NCBI GenBank assembly: GCA_905200565.1
Contig: CAJKKX010000107.1
Location: 1-7,453 of the forward strand
Length of the DNA: 7,453 bases
DNA from: an uncultured Lachnospiraceae bacterium
GTDB lineage: Bacteria; Bacillota_A; Clostridia; Lachnospirales; Lachnospiraceae
Reading direction: 5' to 3'
In this document: one piece after another, positions 1 to 6,245 of the stretch
Layout of the letters: the number at the start of each line of letters is the position of its first letter
Position numbering within the stretch: the first letter of the stretch is position 1
The notes under the pieces: generated by a model
What the model was told of the DNA's origin: nothing
Databases searched by the model: none
Seen by the model: the letters and a program-made list of their open reading frames with translations, nothing else
Made by a program: the position numbers and the translations under genes

Positions 1-1560
1 TGGAACCGGGACTATGTTCTTTCCCTGATCCGAGACCTTTCGCTGCTCTGCCCGGAGGTTCCGATCTGGGTGGGAGGGCCGGAAGTGTCCTATGACGCAG
101 TACAGTTTCTGCGGGACTATCCCCAGGTGACAGGCGTCATGGCGGGGGAAGGGGAGAGAAGCTTTCGGGCGCTGGCAGAGTATTATGTAAAGAAAACGGA
201 GGACTCACTGGGAAAAATCCGGGGACTGACCTGGCGCGGGGAAAATGGAGACATTTATGAAAACTCTCCGGCAGAGCTTATGAATCTGGATGAAATTCCT
301 TTTGTCTACGAAAAGATAGAAGCGTTCGGGCATAAAATCATTTATTATGAGAGCAGCAGAGGCTGCCCCTTTTCGTGCAGTTATTGCCTGTCCTCCATTG
401 ATAAAAGCGTGCGCTTCCGAAGCCTTGCACGGGTGTATCAGGAGCTGCAATTCTTTCTGGATGCAAAGGTTCCCCAGGTGAAGTTTGTAGACCGGACTTT
501 TAACTGCAATCACAGACATGCGAAGGCGATTTGGGGATACATAGCCGAACACGACAATGGAATTACGAACTTTCATTTTGAGATTGCGGCGGATCTTCTG
601 GATGAGGAAGAAAGAAAGCTGCTTGCATCTATGAGACCGGGGCTGGTGCAGTTAGAGATTGGCGTACAGTCGGTTAATCTTCTGACGATCCATGAAATTG
701 ACCGTGTGATGAGTCTCTCCCGCCTGAAACAGACTGTAGCGCAGATTCAGGCGGGAAAGAATGTACATCAGCATCTCGATCTGATTGCCGGGCTTCCTTA
801 TGAAGATTATGAGAGCTTTGTAAATTCTTTCAATGAAGTATACGGGATGCGTCCGCAGCAGCTTCAGCTTGGATTTCTGAAAGTGCTTAAGGGTTCTAAG
901 ATGCACAGAAAAGCAAAGGACTATGGAATTGTCTACCGGCAGGAGCCGCCCTATGAAGTGCTCTGCACCCGCTGGATTTCTTATGAGGAAATCAGAAAGC
1001 TGAAGGCAGTCGAGGAGATGGTAGAAGTCTACTACAACAGCGGACAGTTTGAAAATACGATCCGGCATCTGGAGCAATCCTTTCCACATCCTTTCGCCAT
1101 GTACGAGGCGCTGGCAGGGGACTATGAAAAGGAGGGACTGAACGGAAGAAGCCACTCCCGGATGGGACGGCTGGAAATCCTTCGCTCTTTTACAGAAGAA
1201 GTGGACAAAGAACAAAGAGGGCTGTATGACGAGCTGCTGCTCCTGGATTTGTATTTGAGAGAAAACAGCAAGAGCCGTCCGGCATGGGCGGGAGATCTTT
1301 CTTTATATAAAGCGGATTTCAGGGACTTTTATATCAGGGAGGCCGAAAACCCGCAGAGCCTGAAAAACTATGCGGGATATACTTCAAAGCAGATCATGAA
1401 TATGACGCATGGGGAGGTCTTTTTCCATGATGTGTTAAAGACAGGGGCAGACTTGCCCTGCTATGTGGTATTTGATTACCGAAACCGTGATCCGCTGACG
1501 GGAAATGCGAAGCTGGTGATATGGAAGGGGGGTACAAGAAAATGCCATTTGAATACATAG
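1..1560 (+). CDS. B12-binding domain radical SAM protein, DUF4080 type (5' end outside window)
   Basis: The frame is open from base 1, so the gene begins upstream; the GTG at 70 is an internal valine within a Rossmann-like strand (WVGGPEVS), not a start. 519 residues are visible. Residues 1 to about 75 look like the end of a cobalamin-binding domain (PIWVGGPEVS, then GVMAGEGERSF). The radical SAM core follows with the cluster motif CPFSCSYC (Cys codons at 364, 376 and 385), then EIGVQS and HLDLIAGLPYED, which match conserved strands of HemN-like and B12-dependent radical SAM enzymes. From about residue 300 the protein continues into a helical region that I assign to DUF4080. The family is thought to bind a [4Fe-4S] cluster and SAM and probably cobalamin, in the cytosol; its substrate is not known to me. 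The B12-ligand His motif would lie upstream and cannot be checked. The gene overlaps the exonuclease gene by 19 bases, suggesting translational coupling. Confidence 0.9.
   Translation, partial: WNRDYVLSLIRDLSLLCPEVPIWVGGPEVSYDAVQFLRDYPQVTGVMAGEGERSFRALAEYYVKKTEDSLGKIRGLTWRGENGDIYENSPAELMNLDEIPFVYEKIEAFGHKIIYYESSRGCPFSCSYCLSSIDKSVRFRSLARVYQELQFFLDAKVPQVKFVDRTFNCNHRHAKAIWGYIAEHDNGITNFHFEIAADLLDEEERKLLASMRPGLVQLEIGVQSVNLLTIHEIDRVMSLSRLKQTVAQIQAGKNVHQHLDLIAGLPYEDYESFVNSFNEVYGMRPQQLQLGFLKVLKGSKMHRKAKDYGIVYRQEPPYEVLCTRWISYEEIRKLKAVEEMVEVYYNSGQFENTIRHLEQSFPHPFAMYEALAGDYEKEGLNGRSHSRMGRLEILRSFTEEVDKEQRGLYDELLLLDLYLRENSKSRPAWAGDLSLYKADFRDFYIREAENPQSLKNYAGYTSKQIMNMTHGEVFFHDVLKTGADLPCYVVFDYRNRDPLTGNAKLVIWKGGTRKCHLNT
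1523..1532 (+). promoter_or_regulatory. Ribosome binding site that fixes the exonuclease start
   Basis: The purine run GGAAGGGGGG ends 9 bases before the ATG at 1542. The upstream in-frame ATG at 1521 has no comparable site before it and would place seven extra residues ahead of the exonuclease strand, so 1542 is preferred. Confidence 0.65.
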
Positions 1561-2255
1561 CGCTTGACCTGGAAACGACAGGTCTTGACCCGAAAAAGGA
1601 CAAAATACTGGAAATCGGAGCGGCAAGAGTAAGAGACGGGGAAATCCTGGAATCTTACCAGACTTTTGTAAATCATCACATACAGATTTCTGAATTTATC
1701 ACCAATCTTACCGGAATCACAAATGAAATGACGGCAGGCGCTCCTTCGCTGAAAGCAGCGGTATCGGATTTTTTTGATTTTTGCGGGGATTTTCCGCTGC
1801 TGGGGCATAATATTCTTTTTGATTACAGTTTTATGAAAAAGGCGGCTGTGAATCAGGGAAAGGAATTTGAAAAAAGCGCCGTCGACACCTGTAAGATTGC
1901 GAGAAAGTTTTTGGAGGAGCCGAAAAAGAAGAGCCTGGAATCCCTGTGCCGCCACTATCAGATTGAGAGGGTACACTGTCACAGGGCATACGATGACGCG
2001 GTGGCGGCGAGCAGACTTTATGATTGTCTGAGAAATGAGTTTTATTCGGCGTCTCCGGCTGCTTTTGATCCGGCGCCCCTGTATTATCCGATAAAAAAAG
2101 ATACGCCGCTTACAAAATCACAAAAAGTTTACTTGAAGGATTTGATAAAATATCATAGAATAGAGCTGGACGTCTCCGTTGAGACGCTGACAAAGAGTGA
2201 GGCGTCCAGGATGATTGATTCTATCATATTGAATTATGGAAGGATAAAGAGGTGA
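1542..2255 (+). CDS. DnaQ-like DEDDh 3'-5' exonuclease
   Basis: A 237-residue protein with an RNase T/DNA polymerase III epsilon-type exonuclease domain in residues 1-165. Visible motifs are Exo I DLETTG (D9, E11), Exo II GHNILFD (N90, D94) and Exo III HRAYDD (H147, A149, D152). Together these give the complete DEDDh metal-binding set, so the enzyme should be active, removing nucleotides from 3' ends of DNA or RNA with two divalent metal ions. No polymerase, BRCT or helicase domain is attached, so it is a stand-alone relative of the PolC/DinG exonuclease group and not a polymerase. Residues 188-237 form an extra module (TPLTKSQ..., then LTKSEASRMID) resembling the short DUF3072-type motif. 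The start at 1542 is chosen for its ribosome binding site; it lies 19 bases inside the radical SAM gene. The stop overlaps the ribosome binding site of the next small gene. Physiological substrate (repair, proofreading or RNA trimming) is not determinable here. Confidence 0.9.
   Translation: MPFEYIALDLETTGLDPKKDKILEIGAARVRDGEILESYQTFVNHHIQISEFITNLTGITNEMTAGAPSLKAAVSDFFDFCGDFPLLGHNILFDYSFMKKAAVNQGKEFEKSAVDTCKIARKFLEEPKKKSLESLCRHYQIERVHCHRAYDDAVAASRLYDCLRNEFYSASPAAFDPAPLYYPIKKDTPLTKSQKVYLKDLIKYHRIELDVSVETLTKSEASRMIDSIILNYGRIKR
2248..2255 (+). promoter_or_regulatory. Ribosome binding site of the 35-residue membrane peptide gene
   Basis: AGAGGTGA lies 6 bases before the ATG at 2262 and contains the stop codon of the exonuclease gene. 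It is the main sequence evidence, apart from the transmembrane pattern, that the small reading frame is translated. Confidence 0.65.
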
Positions 2256-2261
2256 AATCGT

Positions 2262-2369
2262 ATGATGAATTTTAATGACAGCAAGACAAAGCGTACCATT
2301 GCATCCGTTATTATTGTTCTGATCGTTATCGCAATGGTGGTGCCGTCCGTACTGGCGTGGTTAATGTAA
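2262..2369 (+). CDS. Small single-span membrane protein, 35 residues, function unknown
   Basis: The reading frame starts with two ATG codons (2262 and 2265) and ends at TAA 2367-2369. The product has a short polar N-terminus with four basic residues (SKTKR), then a hydrophobic stretch of about 20-23 residues (roughly 12-35) rich in Ile, Val, Leu and Ala, with a Pro and a Trp near the end (VVPSVLAWLM). Basic residues before the span predict an N-in topology with essentially no extracellular domain. It has a good ribosome binding site, begins 6 bases after the exonuclease stop and ends 25 bases before the VanW gene, so it sits in a translated operon. It resembles in style the tiny Firmicute membrane proteins of the DUF4044 kind, but I cannot confirm that family. 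A role at the membrane near the VanW protein is inference from position only. It is not a lipoprotein or a cleaved signal peptide: there is no lipobox and no mature part. Confidence 0.7.
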   Translation: MMNFNDSKTKRTIASVIIVLIVIAMVVPSVLAWLM

Positions 2370-2394
2370 AACAGTTTTAGAAAAGAGGGGTAAA

Positions 2395-4029
2395 ATGAAA
2401 AAAGAGACATTACAGCGGGTATTTCTGGCAGCGGGTGTGCTGTCGCTTTCACTGGCACTTTCAGGGGGGAAGGTGCGCGCGGCGGAAGCAGAGGAAACCA
2501 TTAACAAGGGCGTGTTTATCGGAAACACGGAGGTATCCGGAATGACAGCGGACGAGGCGGCGTCCGCGGCGCAGAAGGAAGCGTCTGCAAAGCTGGATGA
2601 CAAAGTAACCCTTACCGTAGGGAGCAGTAAGGTGGAGGCCAGTGCAAAGGATCTGGGAATGAGCTGGGCAAACACAGAAGTCATTGACGAGGCGCTGGGG
2701 CTTGGAAAGTCCGGAAATATCGTGAAACGATATAAAGACAACAAGGATTTGGAGAACCACAAAAAAACATATGAGATTCAGTACAAGGCAGACCAGGGGG
2801 AAATCAAGAGTTTTCTTCAGGACCAGAAAAAAGAGCTGGACTGCGAGGCTGTGCCGGGCAGTCTGTCAAAGGATGAAAACGGCGAGTTTGTCATCGTTCC
2901 GGGCGTGACGGGAGTCGTGCTGAATGTCAATAAGTCTGCGAAAAAAGTTTATGAATATATGGAGAAATCCTGGAAGGGTGACGGCGGCGAAGTGCAGCTC
3001 GTCGCAGAGGAGGAGAAGCCGAAGGGCACGGAGGAAGAGCTGGCGCAGGTGAAGGATGTGCTGGGCACGGCTACGACGTATTATGGCTCTACTTATGAGA
3101 GAAATACAAACGTAGAAACAGGAGCGGCCAAAATAAACGGAGCGCTGCTCTATCCGGGAGATTCTTTTTCGGTGACGGCGGCTGTGGAGCCGTTTACGGC
3201 GGAAAACGGATATGAGCTGGCGCCCTCTTATGAGAGCGGTAAGGTCGTGGACAGCTATGGAGGAGGCATCTGCCAGGTTTCCACCACCCTGTACAACGCA
3301 GTCCTGAAATCGGAACTGGAGGTGCTTGAACGGCACAACCACACGATGATCGTTACTTACGTAGATCCTTCGAAGGATGCCGCGATTGCGGAGGGGCTGA
3401 TGGATTTTCAGTTCGCAAATAATACAGACTATCCGATTTATATAGAAGGGCATGGATATGGCGGGGAGCTGACCTTTACGATTTACGGAAAAGAATACCG
3501 TCCGGAGGACCGGGTCGTGGAGTATGTCAGCAGAACGATAAAGACGACGGAGCCGGATGGCGTGAAGCTCTATGCAAAAGCGGATGCCAACGTCGGTTAT
3601 CTCAGCCAGATACAGGGCAGCCACACGGGGATGGAGGCGCAGCTCTGGAAGATCGTGACGGAGAATGGAGAAACGACAGAAACACAGGTGAACAGCAGCT
3701 ATTATCAGGCGGTACCTGTCTCTTACGAGGTGGGAATCAGTTCTTCCGACCCGAACGTGGTGGCGCAGCTTCAGACGGCGATTGCCAACAATGATCTGGC
3801 GGCGGTTCAGAGTATTATCGCAGGCGGCACGGGCGGCGGAGATAAACAGGAGGAAACGGAATCCGGCGAAGAGACACAGGAGCAGTCGGAGACAAAGAAG
3901 AAAGATCCGCAGCCTGAGACGCCCGCACAGTCGGAGACGCCCGCCACGGATGAAAGGATTGATCCCCCGGAGCCGGATGATCTGCCGACCGATGATCCGC
4001 CGGCGGATATTCCGACTGTGGATATGTAG
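2395..4029 (+). CDS. Secreted VanW family protein with PG_binding_4-like region
   Basis: A 544-residue protein. Residues 1-29 are a Sec signal peptide: KK near the start, a hydrophobic core (VFLAAGVLSLSLAL), and a likely cut near VRA-AEA. Residues about 35-195 resemble the PG_binding_4 (YoaR-type) region found before VanW domains. Residues about 225-350 are the VanW domain, with its hallmark GGGICQVSTTLYNA at 289-302 and the following ERHNHT. Residues about 365-445 resemble a G5-like beta domain. The last 68 residues are a low-complexity tail rich in Gly, then Glu/Gln/Thr, then Pro/Asp, with no sortase signal or membrane span, so the protein is predicted to be released or held non-covalently at the wall. 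VanW proteins occur in some vancomycin-resistance clusters, but here no vanHAX-type ligase genes are present, so a general cell-wall role is more likely and a resistance role should not be inferred. The ribosome binding site AGAGGGG (2384-2390) supports the start. Confidence 0.92.
   Translation: MKKETLQRVFLAAGVLSLSLALSGGKVRAAEAEETINKGVFIGNTEVSGMTADEAASAAQKEASAKLDDKVTLTVGSSKVEASAKDLGMSWANTEVIDEALGLGKSGNIVKRYKDNKDLENHKKTYEIQYKADQGEIKSFLQDQKKELDCEAVPGSLSKDENGEFVIVPGVTGVVLNVNKSAKKVYEYMEKSWKGDGGEVQLVAEEEKPKGTEEELAQVKDVLGTATTYYGSTYERNTNVETGAAKINGALLYPGDSFSVTAAVEPFTAENGYELAPSYESGKVVDSYGGGICQVSTTLYNAVLKSELEVLERHNHTMIVTYVDPSKDAAIAEGLMDFQFANNTDYPIYIEGHGYGGELTFTIYGKEYRPEDRVVEYVSRTIKTTEPDGVKLYAKADANVGYLSQIQGSHTGMEAQLWKIVTENGETTETQVNSSYYQAVPVSYEVGISSSDPNVVAQLQTAIANNDLAAVQSIIAGGTGGGDKQEETESGEETQEQSETKKKDPQPETPAQSETPATDERIDPPEPDDLPTDDPPADIPTVDM
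3883..4002 (+). repeat. Short in-frame direct repeats coding for the acidic, Pro-rich tail of the VanW protein
   Basis: Three imperfectly nested repeats are visible. CAGTCGGAGAC occurs at 3883-3893 and 3928-3938; GAGACGCCCGC occurs at 3916-3926 and 3934-3944; GATGATCnGCCG occurs at 3976-3987 and 3991-4002. All spacings (45, 18 and 15 bases) are multiples of three, so copy changes would keep the frame. They encode QSET, ETPA and DDxP type units. Confidence 0.7.
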
Positions 4030-4054
4030 AAAGCTTCTGGGAGAGTGTGTGGAT

Positions 4055-4624
4055 ATGGAACTGGTGATGACGAAATGGATTGCTATGGAAGCGACTGCGA
4101 TGCTGGTACAGGAGAAGAAGGAAGAACTGCTGCGGCGTTTTCCGGCGGCGTTTCTGTATGCGGCAGAAAATTTGGAACGTGAGATGAACGTCCGGGAGGA
4201 CGCGCGGGCGTTGGACCGCTTCGGGTCAGACCATGTGCTTCCGCTTGGAGAGGGCGGAATCTTTACCGCTCTCTGGAAGATGGCGGAACAGATGGCGTCA
4301 GGACTCGAAGTGGACTTAAGGAAGATACCAGTGAGGCAGGAGACGATAGAAATCTGCGAATATTTTGATATCAACCCATATAATGTTCTTTCGGGCGGCA
4401 GTCTTTTAGCGGCGGCAAAAGAGGGGACGGCTCTGGCGGAAGCACTGACGAGGGAGGGAATCCCGACGGTGGTGATCGGCAGGCTGACGAAAGGAAATGA
4501 CAGGATTCTGTGGAATGAAGGAAATAAGAGATTTCTGGACCGGCCGCAGAAAGATGAGATGTATAAAAGGAAAGTAACCGGAAAGGGTGAAAAAGATGAG
4601 AGATCAGATTTTAACATTTATTGA
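4055..4624 (+). CDS. AIR synthase-related C-terminal domain protein (HypE/ThiL-like, lacks N-terminal domain)
   Basis: A 189-residue protein. Residues about 58-155 match the C-terminal domain of the PurM/HypE/ThiL/SelD superfamily: LGEGGIFTALWKMAEQ (64-79, the glycine-rich loop and helix), VDLRKIPVRQETIEICEYF (86-104), INPYNVLSGGSLLAA (106-120), then a helix and the strand IPTVVIGRLTKG (136-147). The N-terminal domain that in full-length relatives (about 320-350 residues) carries the dimer core and much of the ATP site is absent; residues 1-57 are instead a short, mostly helical segment. It is therefore unlikely to be a complete kinase or synthase. The ATG at 4055 is chosen because GGGAGAG (4039-4045) lies 9 bases before it; a GTG at 4049 is too close. 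The gene begins 25 bases after the VanW stop, and its last 29 bases overlap the regulator gene, so its C-terminal residues are encoded by shared DNA. A role with the regulator or aminotransferase is inference from position. Confidence 0.8.
   Translation: MELVMTKWIAMEATAMLVQEKKEELLRRFPAAFLYAAENLEREMNVREDARALDRFGSDHVLPLGEGGIFTALWKMAEQMASGLEVDLRKIPVRQETIEICEYFDINPYNVLSGGSLLAAAKEGTALAEALTREGIPTVVIGRLTKGNDRILWNEGNKRFLDRPQKDEMYKRKVTGKGEKDERSDFNIY
4581..4590 (+). promoter_or_regulatory. Ribosome binding site that fixes the Lrp-type regulator start
   Basis: GAAAGGGTGA ends 5 bases before the ATG at 4596. The alternative GTG start at 4587 lies inside this purine run and would leave no site upstream, so the ATG is preferred. 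The site lies within the end of the preceding gene. Confidence 0.65.
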
Positions 4625-5078
4625 AAAAAACAGCCGTGTGAACTTGCAGGAGCTGGCAATTCTCCTGGGGTCGGACGAAGTGACGGTGGCAAACGAAATC
4701 AGCAAAATGGAGCAGGAGCAGGTGATCTGCGGCTACCACACCATGATTGACTGGGATAAAACAGGAACAGAGAAGGTGACGGCGCTGATTGAGGTGCGTG
4801 TGACGCCTCAGAGGGGACAGGGGTTTGATTCCATTGCGGAGCGCATCTACAATTATCCGGAAGTGAAGTCTGTCTACCTGATTTCCGGCGGTTATGACCT
4901 GATGGTGATTCTGGAAGGGAAAACGCTGCGGGAGGTGTCAAGCTTTGTGTCGGATAAGCTGTCCACACTGGAGGCCGTGCTTTCTACCGCCACGCATTTT
5001 ATTTTGAAAAAATACAAAGATCACGGGACGATTTTTGCAAAAAAGAATAAGGATGAAAGGATGCTGATGACGCCATGA
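4596..5078 (+). CDS. Lrp/AsnC family transcriptional regulator
   Basis: A 160-residue protein of typical Lrp/AsnC length. Residues 1-48 form the winged helix-turn-helix (RDQILTFIEKNSRVNLQELA, then VTVANEISKMEQEQVICGY). Residues about 62-140 form the RAM/AsnC ligand-binding domain (ALIEVRV, then YPEVKSVYLISGGYDLMV with the GGYD turn at 98-101, then ending THFILKKYK). Members bind amino acids or related small molecules, form dimers to octamers, and regulate metabolism or transport genes, often including their neighbours. Here the stop overlaps the aminotransferase start as ATGA, and the start overlaps the AIRS_C-like gene by 29 bases, so all three are likely made from one transcript. The effector cannot be named from sequence; an amino acid handled by the aminotransferase is the natural guess. 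Autoregulation is common in the family, but no operator is recognisable within the coding DNA upstream. Confidence 0.92.
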   Translation: MRDQILTFIEKNSRVNLQELAILLGSDEVTVANEISKMEQEQVICGYHTMIDWDKTGTEKVTALIEVRVTPQRGQGFDSIAERIYNYPEVKSVYLISGGYDLMVILEGKTLREVSSFVSDKLSTLEAVLSTATHFILKKYKDHGTIFAKKNKDERMLMTP

Positions 5079-6244
5079 GAAATCCAATCGCAGAGAAAGT
5101 AATTGACATACAGCCTTCCGGTATCCGGAAATTTTTTGACATTGCAAGCGAGATGGACGACGTGGTTTCTCTGGGTGTGGGGGAACCCGATTTTGATACC
5201 CCGTGGCATATCCGTGACGAGGGCATTTACAGTCTGGAAAAAGGACGCACCTTTTATACATCAAATTCCGGCTTAAAAGAGCTTCGTACGGAGATCTGTA
5301 ATTATTTAAAAAGACGCTGCAACATTGAGTACGACCCGGACAGGGAAACGCTGGTTACGGTCGGCGGCAGTGAGGCAATCGATCTGGCCATGCGCGTAAT
5401 GCTGAATCCCGGCGACGAGGTGCTGATTCCGCAGCCTTCTTTCGTGTCCTATCTGCCCTGTGCGGTGCTGGCGGGAGGCGTGCCGAAGATTATCGAGCTA
5501 AAAGAGGAAAATCAGTTCCGGCTGACAAAGGAGGAACTTCTAGAGGCGATTACCGACAGGACGAAAATTCTGGTATTGCCGTTTCCAAACAATCCTACTG
5601 GCGCCGTCATGCGCCGGGAGGATCTGGAGGCGATTGCCGAGGTGATTATGGAAAAGGACATTTTTGTACTTTCAGATGAAATTTATGCAGAACTTACCTA
5701 TGGTGTGGATCATGTCTCCATCGCAAGCCTGCCGGGAATGAAGGAGCGGACGATCACTATGAACGGGTTTTCCAAAGCATATGCCATGACCGGATGGCGT
5801 CTGGGCTATGCCTGTGCGCCGGCGGAGATCATCAAACAGATGACGAAGGTTCATCAGTTTGCTATCATGTGTGCGCCGACTACCAGTCAGTATGCGGCAG
5901 TCGAGGCTTTAAGGAACGGGGATGAAGAGGTACAGGAGATGCGGGCAGCGTACAATGGCCGCCGTCGTTTCCTGATGCACGCTTTTCAGGAAATGGGGCT
6001 GACCTGTTTTGAGCCTTTTGGGGCGTTTTATGTATTTCCGTGTATTAAGGAGTTCGGTATGACTTCCGAGGAGTTTGCCCAGAAGCTTTTGCAGGAGGAG
6101 CGGGTGGCGGTCGTTCCGGGAAGCGCATTCGGAGACTGCGGGGAAGGATATCTGAGGATTTCCTATGCGTATTCTCTGGAAGATCTGAAGATCGCGCTTG
6201 GCAGACTGGAGAAATTTGTAAAGAGGCTGAAGGGAAAGAACTGA
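5075..6244 (+). CDS. PLP-dependent class I/II aminotransferase (PatA/aromatic aminotransferase-like)
   Basis: A 389-residue, full-length fold-type I aminotransferase. Visible signatures: SGIRKFFDIA near the start; GEPDFDTP (36-43); GSEAID (98-103, cofactor phosphate loop); PSFVSY (121-126); PNNPTG (171-176, N173 contacting PLP); SDEIYAEL (200-207, D201 and Y204); the PLP-lysine in NGFSKAYAMTGWRLGY (K234, with R242 at the phosphate); VVPGSAFG (347-353); and RISYA with R361 binding the substrate carboxylate. It resembles archaeal aromatic aminotransferases and Bacillus PatA (N-acetyl-diaminopimelate aminotransferase), so broad-range aspartate, aromatic or diaminopimelate-precursor use are all possible; substrate is not settled by motifs. 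The start ATG at 5075 overlaps the regulator stop, and the purine run GAAAGGA (5055-5061) is 13 bases away, so re-initiation by coupling is likely. No lysine or acetyl-diaminopimelate biosynthesis gene is adjacent, which leaves the PatA role unsupported by context. Confidence 0.93.
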   Translation: MRNPIAEKVIDIQPSGIRKFFDIASEMDDVVSLGVGEPDFDTPWHIRDEGIYSLEKGRTFYTSNSGLKELRTEICNYLKRRCNIEYDPDRETLVTVGGSEAIDLAMRVMLNPGDEVLIPQPSFVSYLPCAVLAGGVPKIIELKEENQFRLTKEELLEAITDRTKILVLPFPNNPTGAVMRREDLEAIAEVIMEKDIFVLSDEIYAELTYGVDHVSIASLPGMKERTITMNGFSKAYAMTGWRLGYACAPAEIIKQMTKVHQFAIMCAPTTSQYAAVEALRNGDEEVQEMRAAYNGRRRFLMHAFQEMGLTCFEPFGAFYVFPCIKEFGMTSEEFAQKLLQEERVAVVPGSAFGDCGEGYLRISYAYSLEDLKIALGRLEKFVKRLKGKN

Positions 6245-6245
6245 T

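Noticed and set aside
70..72. GTG at 70 as the start of the radical SAM gene
   Set aside because: The frame is open to base 1 and the preceding residues continue the B12-binding fold (SLLCPEVPIW), so the gene is cut by the window edge.
652..1215. - strand open frame of 187 codons opposite the radical SAM gene
   Set aside because: It is antisense to conserved radical SAM motifs, has no recognisable domain, and is best read as a shadow.
2395..4029. VanW gene as evidence of a glycopeptide-resistance cluster
   Set aside because: No VanHAX-type ligase, dehydrogenase, peptidase or two-component system genes are in the window; VanW domains are widespread in Firmicutes wall proteins.
3782..4054. 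In-frame upstream extension of the AIRS_C-like gene to an ATG at 3782
   Set aside because: This part overlaps the VanW tail in another frame and translates to an Arg-rich run without domain character. The ribosome binding site at 4039-4045 points to the ATG at 4055.
2866..4617. Very long - strand open frame (583 codons) opposite the VanW and AIRS_C-like genes
   Set aside because: It lies antisense to two well-supported genes, its translation is an Arg/Leu/Ser/His-rich mixture with no recognisable domain, and no ribosome binding site was seen for it. It is a by-product of codon bias on the other strand.
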